Shown here: piece after piece, positions 11,490 to 22,772 of the stretch
How the letters are laid out: each line of letters begins with the position of its first letter
Position numbering within the stretch: position 1 is the first letter of the stretch
DNA from: Polyporus tsugae
Taxonomy: Eukaryota; Basidiomycota; Agaricomycetes; Polyporales; Polyporaceae
Length of the DNA stretch: 64,000 bases
Reading direction: 5' to 3'
Assembly (NCBI GenBank): GCA_024305745.1
Contig: JAHRBS010000005.1
Location: 248,001-312,000, forward strand
The notes under the pieces: generated by a model
The model's database searches: none
What the model saw: only the letters and a program-made list of their open reading frames with translations
What the model was told of the DNA's origin: nothing
Position numbers and translations under genes: made by a program

Positions 11490-14189
11490 TTAAGCAAAGT
11501 TCCGCACCCGCTTCGACATCGGCTCCTCGCCATCGTCGAAGCGCCGCTTCGACCCAGTGTGGACCGCCATTGAACCTACAGCCGTGTTCTCCTTCGCGGG
11601 GACGTATCCCTCGCGCGGCTTCTTGTCCTTGCCCTTGTCGCCCTTGGGCCAGGTCGCGTAGGCGATGTACCTGAGGATAAGCTTCTTCATCGGCGCATGC
11701 GTCTTGACCTTGTCGGCGAGTGTGGAATCGATCGCCGCACCGCCTTGCCCGGAAGTTTCCCGGGCAGCCCGGGACGTGGAGGGGTTCTGGGACTCCTCCG
11801 CCTCCATCTCCGCTAAGAGGGCCATAGCGTCCGGGGGAAGGTCCAGGCTCGGCGTCGCGTTCCAGTGATGCTCCTTCACACTCTGCACCAGATACTGTGC
11901 GTAGAGCGCCTGAAACGCCCTGAGGAGCTCGGTGACTAGGGCGTTGATGGGGTGCTCGTTGGCATCGTGACTATCACCGTTGGCCTCAGCCGTCTCGTGG
12001 TTGTCGGAGGGAGTATCGGGATAGGGCGTGAAAAACTCCAGAGGTTTTATCTTCTTACCCTGGCCATCATGGGCGCTGTCGGTGATGAGGGTGAGGTCGA
12101 TGACGCCAGTCTTCATAGCGTAGTACTTGGCGGGGCCGCAGGTGAAGCCGGAGACGCCGTCTGTGTAGTCGTCGAAGTAGTTGTAGAGGAACCGCCCGAC
12201 GGCATTATCGGCGAGGTTGTGGGGGAGGTAGCGGATGGCGTAGTAAATAAGTACGTGGAAAAATGACTCGAGGTCGTCCGCAACCTCGATCAGCTTGGAT
12301 GTGTCGAGTAACGTGAGCGCGGACATGAATTGCCAGGTACCCTGAGCCTTGGGTGTCAGTACAAGGACATGCGGACAGGTAACAGGGAACGTACCGTGCG
12401 ATCGAGCTGTCGTCCGCCGCCTTCAGTAGCGCCGTTGACGAACTTCTTCGACAGCTCCCAATCGTTGAGAAGGCCGACCCATTTATTGTTCTCATCCTTG
12501 TACAGGAGGATGTTTCCCGCACTAATGTCTCGATGAATGTACCCCGCCGCACAAGCCTTCTCATGGGCTGTCAATGGGTATGAGCATGCGACACGATAGA
12601 ACGGTACTTGGCAGCACGTACCCGAGATGCAGCAGAACAAAGCCCAAACGAGTTGGGAGCCAGTCTCGAACTCCGAGAGCGGTTTGCCGACTTCAGCCAC
12701 GACGAGGCGATAGTGTTGATGCGACTTCAGCGGGCATTCTTCTTCGGGCTTGTCCTTGTGTTTGTCAAACCATTCCTCGTACGACCGCGTGCGCTGGTCC
12801 AAGTCGCCGTGATAGAGGACAGTAGGCACGTAGGGAACCTTGGCGTCGTTGAGAGCCTTCAGGATGGTCCCCTCCTTCTCCATCCCTTCGTGGTCGACGC
12901 GCCAGGCGTCTTTGAGGTAGACGAACTTGGCCTTCGGATCCAGCTCGCTGTCATCGTTGAGTGGCGCAGCGACGTAACCACGGGTCCCACGACACGCGAC
13001 GCCACCGGCGTAGAAGTGAGGCTTGCCGACCGCAAACCAACGCTTAACGCCAGACTCCTCGTCGGATACCGACAGCTTCCACCACGGCCACTGCTCGTCG
13101 AGGGTCTCGTTGAAGAGCTTCTGCACGTGGTCCTCGGGGTCCTTCTTGGCGGCGTCAGCCCCGTGCGTCTTCAGCTGCTCCCAAAGAGGATCCGTAGGAG
13201 GGATACGGGAGGCAGTGGGGTCGTGTCCGCGGTTCGTGGGTCCCAGGCGAGCGTAGCGAACAAGGAAAGTCGTGAGTTCGGCACCGCGTTCCGTGTAGTC
13301 GATCTTCTCGGATGCGACGATGCCGGAGCGATCGAAGCGCACAACGCGGGCATAGCGGCCAAGGAAGAGGACCATGAAGACGAACTCGCGTTGCTGGTAC
13401 TTGAACACGAGCTCGACGTACGATAGGATCTGGCCGAACACCTCCCTACGCTTCTCGGCCACCGCTTCGTTGTTCTGGAACCGTTCGTCGAAGGGGTCCT
13501 GGTTGACAGGGTCGAGCTTGCACTCGATGAGGAGCTCGATCAGTGCCCAGACTACGCGCCTCGACTCCTCCTGAGCGTCGGTGTATTCGAATTCCGGCAC
13601 GTTGCCAGAGTCGTACATTCCGCAGTCGATGGTCTGTTTGCTCGGGTCGCTCCGGTCGGACTTGTAGGCAGTGGTGACGAACTCCACTTTGTTGAACTGC
13701 TTAGAATTGTTGAGCACCTTGGTCTGCGTTACGAAGCCTGTCAGGATCTGAAGCAGATAATGAGAGATGGGAATGGTGGCTTACAATGTAGTCGTACATC
13801 TCCCTCTCCAAACCGAACTTGGGGACCGCGGTGAATATGTTGGGGATCGACTTGGAATTCTCGGAGGGGGCAGGCAAGAAGACGTCCACCATTTCATGGA
13901 GCGAGACGATGTACGTCTTGTCACGCATGGTGGATGGCAGTTCGGCGCGGGCGTCCTGTCTGCAGTGGTATACTGAAGCGTTGGGCCCCGACGAGTCGGA
14001 ATTGACGCAAGAGTTCAATGGACGGCCGATAGAACAGCCCCGTGTTGTGCAAGAAGATGTCAGAACCAACGCCAAAGAAGTGCTTAGCTTGGCATAATTC
14101 CGCAGTTGAATCCCAGACGAGAGGACAATGGCGGCCGAGGGGATCTGCTGTCGGATGCGAGTCGAGTTCAACCGTGACCATGGCCGCAA
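11490..14189 (-). CDS. FunK1-type protein kinase (arm 1, outer copy)
   Basis: FunK1 kinases are a fungal-specific, mostly basidiomycete protein-kinase expansion of unknown substrates. Exons: 14189-13785, 13723-12622, 12567-12395, 12341-11490; up to 843 aa. Visible kinase landmarks are the VGKPHFYAGG region before the nucleotide loop, the ATP-lysine region FVYLKDAWR, the catalytic loop YIHRDISAGNIL, and LLNDWELSK, which replaces DFG. All key acidic and lysine residues are present. The loop reads ACRGTRG here, against VGRGTCG in the neighbouring paralogue. The C-terminal tail is lysine-rich (SKRR...SKRVR) and suggests nuclear localisation. The start is uncertain: similarity to the neighbour begins upstream of the ATG at 13928 (shared ARAEL), so translation should begin further right, but the first about 60 codons from 14189 do not look family-like. 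It is head to head with the next FunK1 gene. Confidence 0.8.
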
Positions 14190-14602
14190 CTTGCACGAGG
14201 CTCAACGTGCACTTCAGAACGCGTGACATGCTGCACAGCCACACAGCGAACGTTGACCTCGGTCCTCAGGCAGCATCGACTAGAACTGGTACTGTCGGTG
14301 AAATATTTACCCCATGCATGAACAACCAGTATGAGATAGTGGTAGGTAGAGGTACGAGGGTGAGTGGATGGCTGTGGTAGACGAATTTTGGTGGCAGTGT
14401 GACCGTTCAACCTGTCACAGGGGGCCAGTCACAAGGCGCGTGTAGCGAGCGCTAGCGAAATCCAACTTGCTTTCTCCCAACCACCACCACGAGCTCTGGC
14501 CGCCATTGTTCTCCCATCTGAATTTCAATTCGACTTGGCCGTCATTTAATATATGTTCTCTAGACAGTCTCCTACCTAAACAGGCCACCAAAGCATCAAG
14601 CA

Positions 14603-14609
14603 TATATAA
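14603..14609 (+). promoter_or_regulatory. TATA box in the shared FunK1 promoter
   Basis: TATATAA lies 93 bp before the FunK1 ATG at 14702, within the 0.5-kb gap between the two head-to-head FunK1 genes. The same element is kept at 46292-46298 on the minus strand in arm 2. Confidence 0.5.
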
Positions 14610-14701
14610 CCTGGGTATGTTCGTCTTCGCCTTCTGCACTTCTTCCCCCACATCCCTCCTCTATCCCTCTCGCCACTTCATCCACCTCCACCACCGTCAC
14701 C

Positions 14702-17299
14702 ATGTCTTACATCTCATCTAACGCACCCAGCTCTCCACCCAAATTCCGCCGAGTCAACGATCCTAACGCGATCCTAGCTCGCACGAAGCAGAGCGCACGA
14801 GCGGAACTGCGATCTATGGCACACAGAAAGGTGTACATTTCCGACATAGACTCCTTCTTCGAGAACTTCTTCCCCCCCAACAAGTCATCTTCGAAGAAGG
14901 CCGTTCCCAACATCTTCGATGGCGCCCCAACCACCTTCCCCTCGGAGAGCAAGATGTACGAGTGGCTCGTAAGTCAGATCTCATTCACTCTCCCACGACT
15001 TCGGCTTCATATTGACTCTCATTTTCAGTGCGATCGGCTGAACAACTCGGGTCAATTCAAAGGGAAGTCTGAGTTCGTCGTGACCGCATACAAACCCGAC
15101 CCCAGCGATCCCACAAAGCAAGCCATCGACTGCGGGATGTACGTCTCTACGTCCACACCACCCGAAGGCTGGACCTCTTTGGGCGAAGAGTCCAGGCGCA
15201 TCATCTGGTCGCTCCTCGAGCTTGGCATCGAATGCAAGCTCCAGACCTCCCTCGACCCATTGGACGAGCGAAGGGACGACGATGAGCCCACTGGTCAAAC
15301 CCGCAAGGACGTGTGGGCCCAGCTGCTATCCTACGCGGACCTCGTCTTCCAGTTCCAGAAACGCCTCTTCCATTACATCGTCATCTTCTTCGGCCGCTAC
15401 GCACGCATCATCCGCTTCGACCGCTCCGGCATCGTCGCCACCGAGAAGATCGACTACACCACCGACGGCGACCGTCTCACCGAGTTCTTCGTCCGCTATG
15501 GTCGGTTTCAGCCAAAGAACCGCGGCCACGACCCCACCGCCACTCGCGTTGATCCCAAGGGCGACTTCGGGGCGGAGATGCGCAAGTATGGACAGGAAGT
15601 TGCGGAGAAGCGTCCGAAGGACCACGTCCCTCCGCTGTTCAACAAGACACTCGACGAGCAGTGGCCGTGGTGGAAGCTCAAGGTGTATGACGAGGTCACG
15701 GACTCACATCATTCCTTCGCCGTCGGGAAGCCCCACTTCTACGCTGGCGGGGTCGTTGGTCGCGGGACATGTGGTTACATCGCTGTCCCGTTAGACGAGA
15801 ATGGCAAGCCCACCCCGCTCCGCATCCCCAAAGACGGCAAGCCCTCCCCACTTAGCGAGGACGACAAGCCCGCGGACGGCGACCAGTCGACGGAGTCAAA
15901 GGACGTGTACTTTGTGTACCTCAAGGACGCTTGGCGTGTGGACCACCCTGGCATCGAGAAGGAGGGCGCCGTTCTGCATGTGCTCAACAAGCACCAGGTG
16001 CACTACGTTCCCACTCTCCTCCACCACGGTGATCTGGGGCAAGACACGCTGTCCTACGCGAAGTGGGTCGCGTACCACGACGACGAGGATCCCAGCGATT
16101 GTCCCTTGAAGGCCCACCAGCATTATCGCCTCGTCGTAGCTGAGGTTGGGAAACCACTCTCGGAATTTAGCAACGGCCGAGAACTCGTCATCGCCATCCT
16201 TTGTTGTATCATCGGTGAGCCTTCGCGTACTACCGTGCTCGCCCCTCTTTCGTACTGACACGCCTGCACAGCTCACAAGGAGGCATGCCAAGCTGGATAC
16301 ATCCACAGGGATATCAGCGCAGGCAACATCCTTCTCTACCCGAACGCTGCTGGTGCGTGGACTGGCTTGCTCAACGACTGGGAGCTCTCCAAGGCGTTCG
16401 AGGATGGGAAGACAAAGGAGGGAAATCGTCAGTTCGACCGGACTGTAAGTGGTGTCCGTATTCTTCCGGTCGTAGGTGTTCTAACAGGCCTCCAGGGAAC
16501 GTGGCAATTCACATCAGTGCATGCCCTCATCGACTATTCGAAACTCATCGCGATACCTGACGATCTCGAGTCCTTCTTCCACGTCTTGCTCTACTTCGCC
16601 ATTCGTTTCCTCCCTCACAACGCTTCCGACGTCGCCCCCGAGCTATTGGCCAGCTACTTCGACGATTACACTAACGGACTGCGGGGTCAAACCTCTGGAT
16701 CTACCAAGTATGCGGCGATGCGCTATGGCGAGATCGATATCACCTGCTTCACCGGAGGCACGACCGACGCTAGTAGCGGCAAACCCCTCGCAGAATACCT
16801 CACATTCCTGTGGCCATCAGCCACAAAAACCGATAGGCAGCACCCGATACAGTTCCTGATCTGCGAACTTCTCAAATGGTTGAAGGCGTTGTACGCGCAG
16901 GACCGCCGAGAGGAGGACGACCACGCAGTCTCCGAGAACGACGCAGTCGGCGACGATGAAGTCCTCGGCGACCCGGAGTTGCTCGAGGCGTTGGAGGGCG
17001 ACGGCAACGCGGCCCTCTTGTCCGCGCCCCAGACGAATCCCGAGGCCGAGAAGCAGACTCTGCGCGAGCTGGCCCGGAACCTCGAGAGCCACGACGCTCT
17101 GGAGACGCTCCTCCGGCAGCTCATCAAGCGCCCTGGATGGCCTGTGCGGGACAAGGGCGTCGACAAGAAGCCTAAGAAGGGGTACAGCCCGCCGAAGGAC
17201 AACATCCCAGCCACTTCGACTAAGATTGGGTCGAAGCGGGTTTTGGAAGACGGAGGAGAGCCTAGCTCGAAGCGTATACGGAGCAAGGCTAGGGCTTGA
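14702..17299 (+). CDS. FunK1-type protein kinase (arm 1, inner copy)
   Basis: Four exons (14702-14968, 15029-16214, 16272-16444, 16496-17299) give 809 aa. The intron positions match the other three FunK1 genes here. Landmarks: glycine loop GVVGRGTCGYIAV near residue 330, ATP-site lysine in YLKDAWR near 384, catalytic loop YIHRDISAGNIL near 496, LNDWELSK (DFG equivalent) near 520 and GTWQF near 542. An insert of about 25 residues rich in P, K and D lies between the glycine loop and the lysine. The C-terminal 100 residues are charged and end SKRIRSKARA. The ATG at 14702 follows a CACC context and a TATA box. Nothing breaks the frame, so this copy should encode an active kinase. Substrate and role are unknown. 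Confidence 0.9.
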
Positions 17300-17794
17300 G
17301 TTCCGCTTTTGTGCGTGGCGTTATACTCTCTTCTGCATCGGTGCCATCGCCTCGGAGAGTCGACCACATCGTCTTGTATCTTGCTTCCAACTGCCACCGC
17401 GTACTGTACATCGTAGCTTTCATAGTAAACTATCCATTCAGATATTCCAGGTATTGCTTGAATGCTCCACTTGCAATTCCGCTAGACGAACCCATATCAG
17501 ACTCCACTAGAATCCATCAACACCTTGCGCCGCCCTCCGAACACTGCATTGCATTGGCACTCCGTACCCATTGCATACGTACACGTTCTTCAAAGATCGT
17601 TCGGTTATATCCAATGACGCGCCTGTACATACACATGTCCACTATCTTCAGGTATACTATTGCAGTGTACGCTTCTATCCAGAGGGGACGGTGAAGTTCA
17701 AGTTCATTGGGGTACGGAAACAGATCGCTATGTAATCGACGATCGTGCATCCTCACTCAGGAGAACTTCTCCACGACAGCGCACGCAGTAGCTT
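17300..17794. other. convergent intergenic region, conserved in both arms
   Basis: About 0.5 kb lies between the 3' ends of FunK1 and DUF4419. No coding content was recognised. It is nearly identical to 43101-43595 in arm 2, which shows that the arm similarity is not limited to exons. Confidence 0.6.
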
Positions 17795-19497
17795 TCACTT
17801 CTTTTCGAATATAAACCACTGCGCCGAGGGGCTGACCGTGTCGATCTCGTCGCTTCCAACCGCAGACGATCCGGAGAAGGCGACGTGCCCCGCGACCATC
17901 ATGCAGTCAAGCCTGTGGCCGTTGTCGTCCACGATCACGTCGACCTCGCAGTATCCGGGCGGGATACCTCCCACGGGAATCACGAAGAACGGGACGCCGT
18001 CGAGCGTGTACGTCGGACTGGCGTAGCCATGCGGACCTGTGCAGGGTATGTCAGCCGATGCGTTAGAAATTCGGCATGAACACAAGCGCGAAACACCAAC
18101 TTTTCACCATAACGCTTCCTTCGGAGGGCTCCGAGTCGCTTGTGCTGCTCGCGCTCTCGATGGCCGCCGCAGCACCGGCGGAGGGGTCCTCCCGCGGCTT
18201 TCGCATCAGCGACTCAGTGGCCGGCACAGCACCGACGGAGGGGTCCTCCCGTGGCTTTCGCATCAGCGATTTCGAATGCCTTCGCAACCACTTCGGTATG
18301 ACCTTGTCCAAGCGTTTCGTCGTAGGTGCGGCCCCAGTACCCGATGCACTTGATGGCGCGCCGGTAGAGAGCGGCGCCGAGACCGGCACGTATTCAGGCT
18401 TGAGCGGGATGGTCTCCGGGAGGCTGTCGCCTTTCCACGCGCCCTTGCTCGACCAAGCGCAGAAGGCCGTGATCCACCCGCTGAGGTCGTCTTGCCCGCA
18501 CATTTCGTCGTATCGGTACATGATGTGGCTCCAGAACGGAACATCGGGCTCCCCGTCGAACGCGGTGATGAACCGGCGGATGATGGGGCGGAGCATCTCC
18601 GCCCAGATCGTGGGCTCCTGGCCCAGGTCGTACAGACGCCAGAGCCGTCGGTAGATCTCCTCCCAGTCGGACCGCTCGCCTTCGAGGGTGACGGACGGGA
18701 TGCCGCAGGTGATGCCGATGAAGTACTCGAAATACCTGCGTTGACAAGTTCAGTGCGCGACAACCGGGATCGTTTGGGAACGGGCGCACTCCTTCAGGGT
18801 TGCCATCATGACGACCGCGCAGACGGTGGTATCCTTCGTGGTAGTCGTGGTGAAGTTGGGAAGGATCCACTCGACCAGCGTATCGTCCACGACCTGTATT
18901 GACCATTGTAAGTAGCAACCTTAATGACGCGACGATGACCGCTGACGCACGTTCTCGTGGATGAGCTTGGTGAAGGTTTTGGCAAGTTTCCCATAGTTGA
19001 CCGTATAACGATCACCGACGGTCTTCACTTTCAATCTCTTCTTCCCTTCGTGCGCAACAAAGAGGGAGCGTAGTTCTTCGGCGTGTGCGTTGATGCTAGC
19101 CCCATGTGAGTGAGTGCATCCATACTTGGGAGAACCTGAGCATCGACGTACTAGAAGTTAAGCTGGATTAGGATCGCCAGCCAGACGTCATCAGGCCTGT
19201 GGGAACACACATTCCGAGTCACTCAGAAATAGCTATGATCGACAAGGAAAAGACGAACCGAATGCGGAGATGGCGGTGAGATCCGTAAGCTTCCAGGACG
19301 GCGTACACGAAACCGTTGCTGTTGGGTACGATTGTGGCGAGGTCGTGTTTCTCGACAGAGCTCTGCAACATCTCCTTGCATTGTCGCGCCTGGACCTCAC
19401 ACCCATGCTTGAGGACGGTCTCTGCGTTCGGAAGGCCGCCCTTCGCAAGGTGTAAAGGGTTTGCTGAGTGAGAGGCGACTTTGAATGTCACTGGCAT
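17795..19497 (-). CDS. DUF4419 domain protein (intact copy)
   Basis: Six exons (19497-19259, 19196-19152, 19095-18951, 18893-18790, 18735-18101, 18036-17795) give 469 aa with exact phase agreement. DUF4419 signatures appear in order: NGFVYAVLEAY, RPDDVWLAILIQLNFY, NAHAEELRSLFVAHEGKK, WILPNFTTTT, VVMMATLKEYFEY, CGIPSVTLEGERSDWE, LSGWITAFCAW and, near the end, IPPGYCEVDV with DDNGHRLDCMMVAG. The 45-nt second exon is required for the RPDDVW block. DUF4419 proteins occur across fungi and some bacteria with no established function; they are predicted soluble proteins. A 19-residue repeat (SLMRKPREDPS...) is duplicated in the variable linker between the two conserved halves. It is convergent with the inner FunK1 gene. 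Confidence 0.88.
18172..18285 (-). repeat. 57-bp tandem duplication inside the DUF4419 linker
   Basis: Two 57-bp units (18172-18228 and 18229-18285) encode two near-identical 19-residue blocks around MRKPREDPS. The arm 2 gene has one unit, and the length difference between the corresponding exons (635 and 578 nt) is exactly 57. The reading frame is preserved. Confidence 0.9.
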
Positions 19498-19859
19498 GAC
19501 GGATACTTGGCGCGTTGGCAGGGGTGGTGGATTTGATGGTCAAGGACAAAGGAGGAGAAGAGGTAGGGAGAGGCCGGGTACGTGACGGACCAGTGTTTGC
19601 TTAAATTTGAGGCCTGAGGAGTCACTGTCAGGATGCAGTAGGACTTTACACTCGTGAGATGCCAGTGATCATCATCATGCCACAATACTATTACAAGTAC
19701 CTTCTAAAGTTCCATATGTCGCACGAACACAGCATTTGAGGTACCACGAGAGGCCTAGCCCAAGCGAGGCAGACTGCGATCCCAGGACTCGGAGATGTGT
19801 CTGGTATTTGAGCTCGGATAGATATTGACCGCAGAACAGTCGAACAGAACTTACGGTAT

Positions 19860-22740
19860 GTATGTCGACGTCCGCGGGTACCTCACCACAGGTACTAGGC
19901 TGTGGGCGGCGCTGGCGGTGGTAGTATAGGTCCTGGTCCGGGGAATCCATGCCGCACACTATGCAAGCTGCGAAGCAGCGCGGGCCTTGGCTTATGAAGG
20001 TTCGCAGCTCCCGCTCGAGCTCATCGACTTCAAGGCTGTCCGGCCTCCCCCATCCTGGCCACTGCCCCCTGCCGCTCACGTTCCCCAGTTCGCAAAGGTC
20101 CACAAGGTACATACACCCCTACACCCAGTCGGGCGCGCTTCGGAGCGTGCAGTACGCATGGGCGTGGTAGACCTTCCCCCACTCACTGACCTGCAGTGGG
20201 ACTGCCCCTTCCCTCTATCGCGCTTGGTGCTCGAGCTCAAACAGCGGAACCTGAGCCAGGTGCTCGCTATTCCCGCGCGGGGAAACCTCTGGCCTGTGCT
20301 CCGCTCATTCCTCGGCCCAAAGCCTCGACCAGCCTATGTTGATGCTGCCGCCCTTCAAGAAACCTTCGAGGTACGGATGAACCCGCCGCGCACCCTCCCC
20401 GCAGAATTCAACCCCCTGCGTCATGCCCTCAACCGCATCACGGCACAGTCGCTGCCCCGGCGGACACTAGACACGACCGAAGGGCAGTACTTCTCGAAGC
20501 CCTTCACGGTCGCTGAAGTGGACGCGGTCAAAGCCCATATCCGTGCGCACTGCAAAGGCTCGGCCACTGGACTTGACGGCCTCGACTACTCCGCTGTGCT
20601 TGATATCCCGTCGGACTGCCTCCGCGACCTCTTTCAGCACTGCATCGACGACTCCACTGTCCCACAGGCTTGGCTCACGGCGATTATCGCCGCGGTCAAG
20701 AAGCCCAAGAAAGACCCGAAGGTCCCGGCTAGCTACCGTACCATTGGCCTCGAGAGCTGTCTACTCAAGACCCTCACGCTCCTCATCGACCGCCGGCTAC
20801 GAGAGTGGGCGGAAGTGACGGGCCGCATACCGGATAGCCAAAGTGGATTTCGGTCAGGACACCGGACAATAAACAACGCGTTTGTCCTGCGCTCCCTCGT
20901 CGACAAGGCACAGTCTCTCAAACGCCCCTTGTATGTCGTCTTCCTGGACCTCACCAACGCCTTTCCCTCCGTGGACCAGCCGACGCTATGGCTCAAGCTG
21001 TTGCAGTGGGGTGCGTCTGGCCCTCTTGTCGACTGGCTCCGAATGCTGTACTCCAGCCTTCGCTATGTCGTCCGTCACAACAATGAACATTCCGATGTGT
21101 TCACGGCGGCTGCCGGGATCCTGACGGGGGACCCCGCATCTCCTGTCCTCTGGCTGTTGTTCATCTCCGACTTCCGGCTGGAGCCTCACCCCGACGACAT
21201 CGACCTAGCGGGCACGCCTGTCTCCAACATGGAGCTAGCAGATGACATGACACTAGTCAGCTTGTCGCCGGCGGGGGCCCAAGACAAGCTGAACCAGTTC
21301 TCGGAGTACACAGCTAACACGTTTGTGCTCACGAACATTCCCAAAACGCTGGCCCTTGTCTTTGGCCTCCTCCCCGACCCCCTCCCTGTGCTTCTCCTGC
21401 GTGGCGGTCCCGTCGCACTCATCGACTCTGCAAGATATACCGGAGTCCATTTCTCGACAACGCATGGTGACATATTCGCTCCCCACTACGTGCACAAAGA
21501 GCAGGCAGCCCGCAACGCTGCGAATGCGGCCTTGTCTATCGAATCCCACATCGGTTCGATACCGGCGGCGACAGCTCGCGCCTTATACTTTGCCCACGTG
21601 GAGCCACACCTGACGTTTGGGTGCGAGGTCGCTATTGATGTCCGCAACAACTGCCTCAAACCCTTCGAGGACCTACAGCGCACGTACCTCCGCCGCCTCC
21701 TTGGTGCCAGCCCCCACTCGCAGATTGTCCCTCTCTACACGGAGACTGGTGTCTGGCCCGTACGATACCGCCGCATGGAGCTCATCCTCCGCTACACAAA
21801 GTACATCATCCGCAATGGTCCTCTCTTCCCCAGGCTGGCTCTACAAGAGGCTGTGAACAGCGCCCGCGAACAGCGCGCGTCTTGGTGGGGTGACGTCCTG
21901 CATGCTTTGGCTGCGCTCCCCGTGCCTGTACAGATGCAGGACTGGCAAGCGGGCCCAACTGCTGCGTCACTCGACAGGGCTACTCGGGACCTAACAAGCT
22001 CCCTCGCTCAACACCTGCGACATGGTGTCATGGCGTCTTCCCGCCTGCCCCTGCTTCAGGCCCGCTTTGGCCCCCTGGCGAATGGCGTGCGACTGAACCG
22101 GCTAGCCGCTTGGCGGCCCTACCTAGACGTACAGCGCGCCCCACACCGCAGTGCTCTCACGCGCCTCTTGATCTCCGAACACCCGCTCGCCGTAGAAGTC
22201 CTGCGACACTCACCCCACACGGTCCCTCGCCACTGGAGGATCTGCCGCCTGTGCGAGCACCGGGAGTGCATCGAGGACGAATGCCATGCTCTGTTCCTCT
22301 GCGAGCATGCAGCCCTGGTCCGGATACGCGAAGATTTTTTCTCGGCCTTGCGTGCACAGTTCGGAATAGGCCTCGCCTATTTGCTGGCCTTCTCTCCGCT
22401 GACCCCAGACAATATACTCGTGGTCCTGTTAGAGAGGGGCGATGTACTGCCGCTACTAGCGGAATACGTAGATGCTGTGTTCCACACTGTACAACTGCTG
22501 CCATTGCGGATAGTACGCTCTGAGGACGAATGGGGGGCGCTGGCGTCGCAGTAAATGATATATTGATTATTGACCGTGATATGAGTTCCCTCTTGGGGAA
22601 GCTGCAGGATTTCCGGAACGTGTTCGCGGACATCTGGCCGAGTGCGCGAACTGGTTTTTTAAGCGGTACCCCGGGCAGGCGCCTGCGGCTTGCCGAATAT
22701 TATCTCTCTCTCTCTCTAAGGCCCCAGGGTCACGGTACGG
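19860..22740 (+). mobile_element. LINE (non-LTR) retrotransposon, 5'-truncated
   Basis: The element is defined by the RT frame plus an untranslated tail to about 22740, where sequence shared with the coproporphyrinogen oxidase gene begins soon after. No LTRs flank it. I could not identify a poly-A tail or a target-site duplication by eye; a short CT run lies at about 22705-22718. The limits are approximate. Confidence 0.55.
19930..22554 (+). CDS. LINE-type reverse transcriptase (non-LTR retrotransposon ORF)
   Basis: One uninterrupted frame of about 870 codons. The reverse-transcriptase blocks run in order: KPKKDPKVPASYRTI with SCLLKTLTLLIDRRL, SQSGFRSGHRT, motif A FLDLTNAFPSVDQ with its aspartate, motif B GILTGDPASP, and motif C LADD where most LINEs have YADD or FADD. 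The C terminus has a zinc-knuckle-like CRLCEHRECIEDECHALFLC. No endonuclease or RNase H domain is visible. There is no ATG before 20158; the frame is open from the TAG at 19927-19929, so the element is probably 5' truncated, as LINE copies usually are. The RT body itself is intact, with all catalytic aspartates. It sits right at the inner edge of inverted-repeat arm 1. Confidence 0.85.
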   Translation, partial: VLVRGIHAAHYASCEAARALAYEGSQLPLELIDFKAVRPPPSWPLPPAAHVPQFAKVHKVHTPLHPVGRASERAVRMGVVDLPPLTDLQWDCPFPLSRLVLELKQRNLSQVLAIPARGNLWPVLRSFLGPKPRPAYVDAAALQETFEVRMNPPRTLPAEFNPLRHALNRITAQSLPRRTLDTTEGQYFSKPFTVAEVDAVKAHIRAHCKGSATGLDGLDYSAVLDIPSDCLRDLFQHCIDDSTVPQAWLTAIIAAVKKPKKDPKVPASYRTIGLESCLLKTLTLLIDRRLREWAEVTGRIPDSQSGFRSGHRTINNAFVLRSLVDKAQSLKRPLYVVFLDLTNAFPSVDQPTLWLKLLQWGASGPLVDWLRMLYSSLRYVVRHNNEHSDVFTAAAGILTGDPASPVLWLLFISDFRLEPHPDDIDLAGTPVSNMELADDMTLVSLSPAGAQDKLNQFSEYTANTFVLTNIPKTLALVFGLLPDPLPVLLLRGGPVALIDSARYTGVHFSTTHGDIFAPHYVHKEQAARNAANAALSIESHIGSIPAATARALYFAHVEPHLTFGCEVAIDVRNNCLKPFEDLQRTYLRRLLGASPHSQIVPLYTETGVWPVRYRRMELILRYTKYIIRNGPLFPRLALQEAVNSAREQRASWWGDVLHALAALPVPVQMQDWQAGPTAASLDRATRDLTSSLAQHLRHGVMASSRLPLLQARFGPLANGVRLNRLAAWRPYLDVQRAPHRSALTRLLISEHPLAVEVLRHSPHTVPRHWRICRLCEHRECIEDECHALFLCEHAALVRIREDFFSALRAQFGIGLAYLLAFSPLTPDNILVVLLERGDVLPLLAEYVDAVFHTVQLLPLRIVRSEDEWGALASQ

Positions 22741-22772
22741 TCGAGCGTCTAGCCACTGTGGGTCTGTCCACA

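Larger units (their letters stand above)
11490..19850 (+). repeat. large inverted repeat, arm 1
   Basis: This segment recurs in reverse orientation at about 41121-49408 with the same gene order and exon structure: FunK1, FunK1, DUF4419. Similarity is not uniform. From about 12750 to about 19440 the arms read almost base-for-base alike, including introns, the FunK1 intergenic region and the DUF4419 3' flank. Outside this core, the last FunK1 exons (11490-12341) and the DUF4419 promoter (19500-19850) are clearly diverged. The about 21-kb spacer starts with a LINE reverse transcriptase. Confidence 0.9.

Noticed and set aside
12608..13426. 272-codon open frame on the plus strand
   Set aside because: Antisense to the outer FunK1 gene; the matching shadow appears opposite the arm 2 copy as well.
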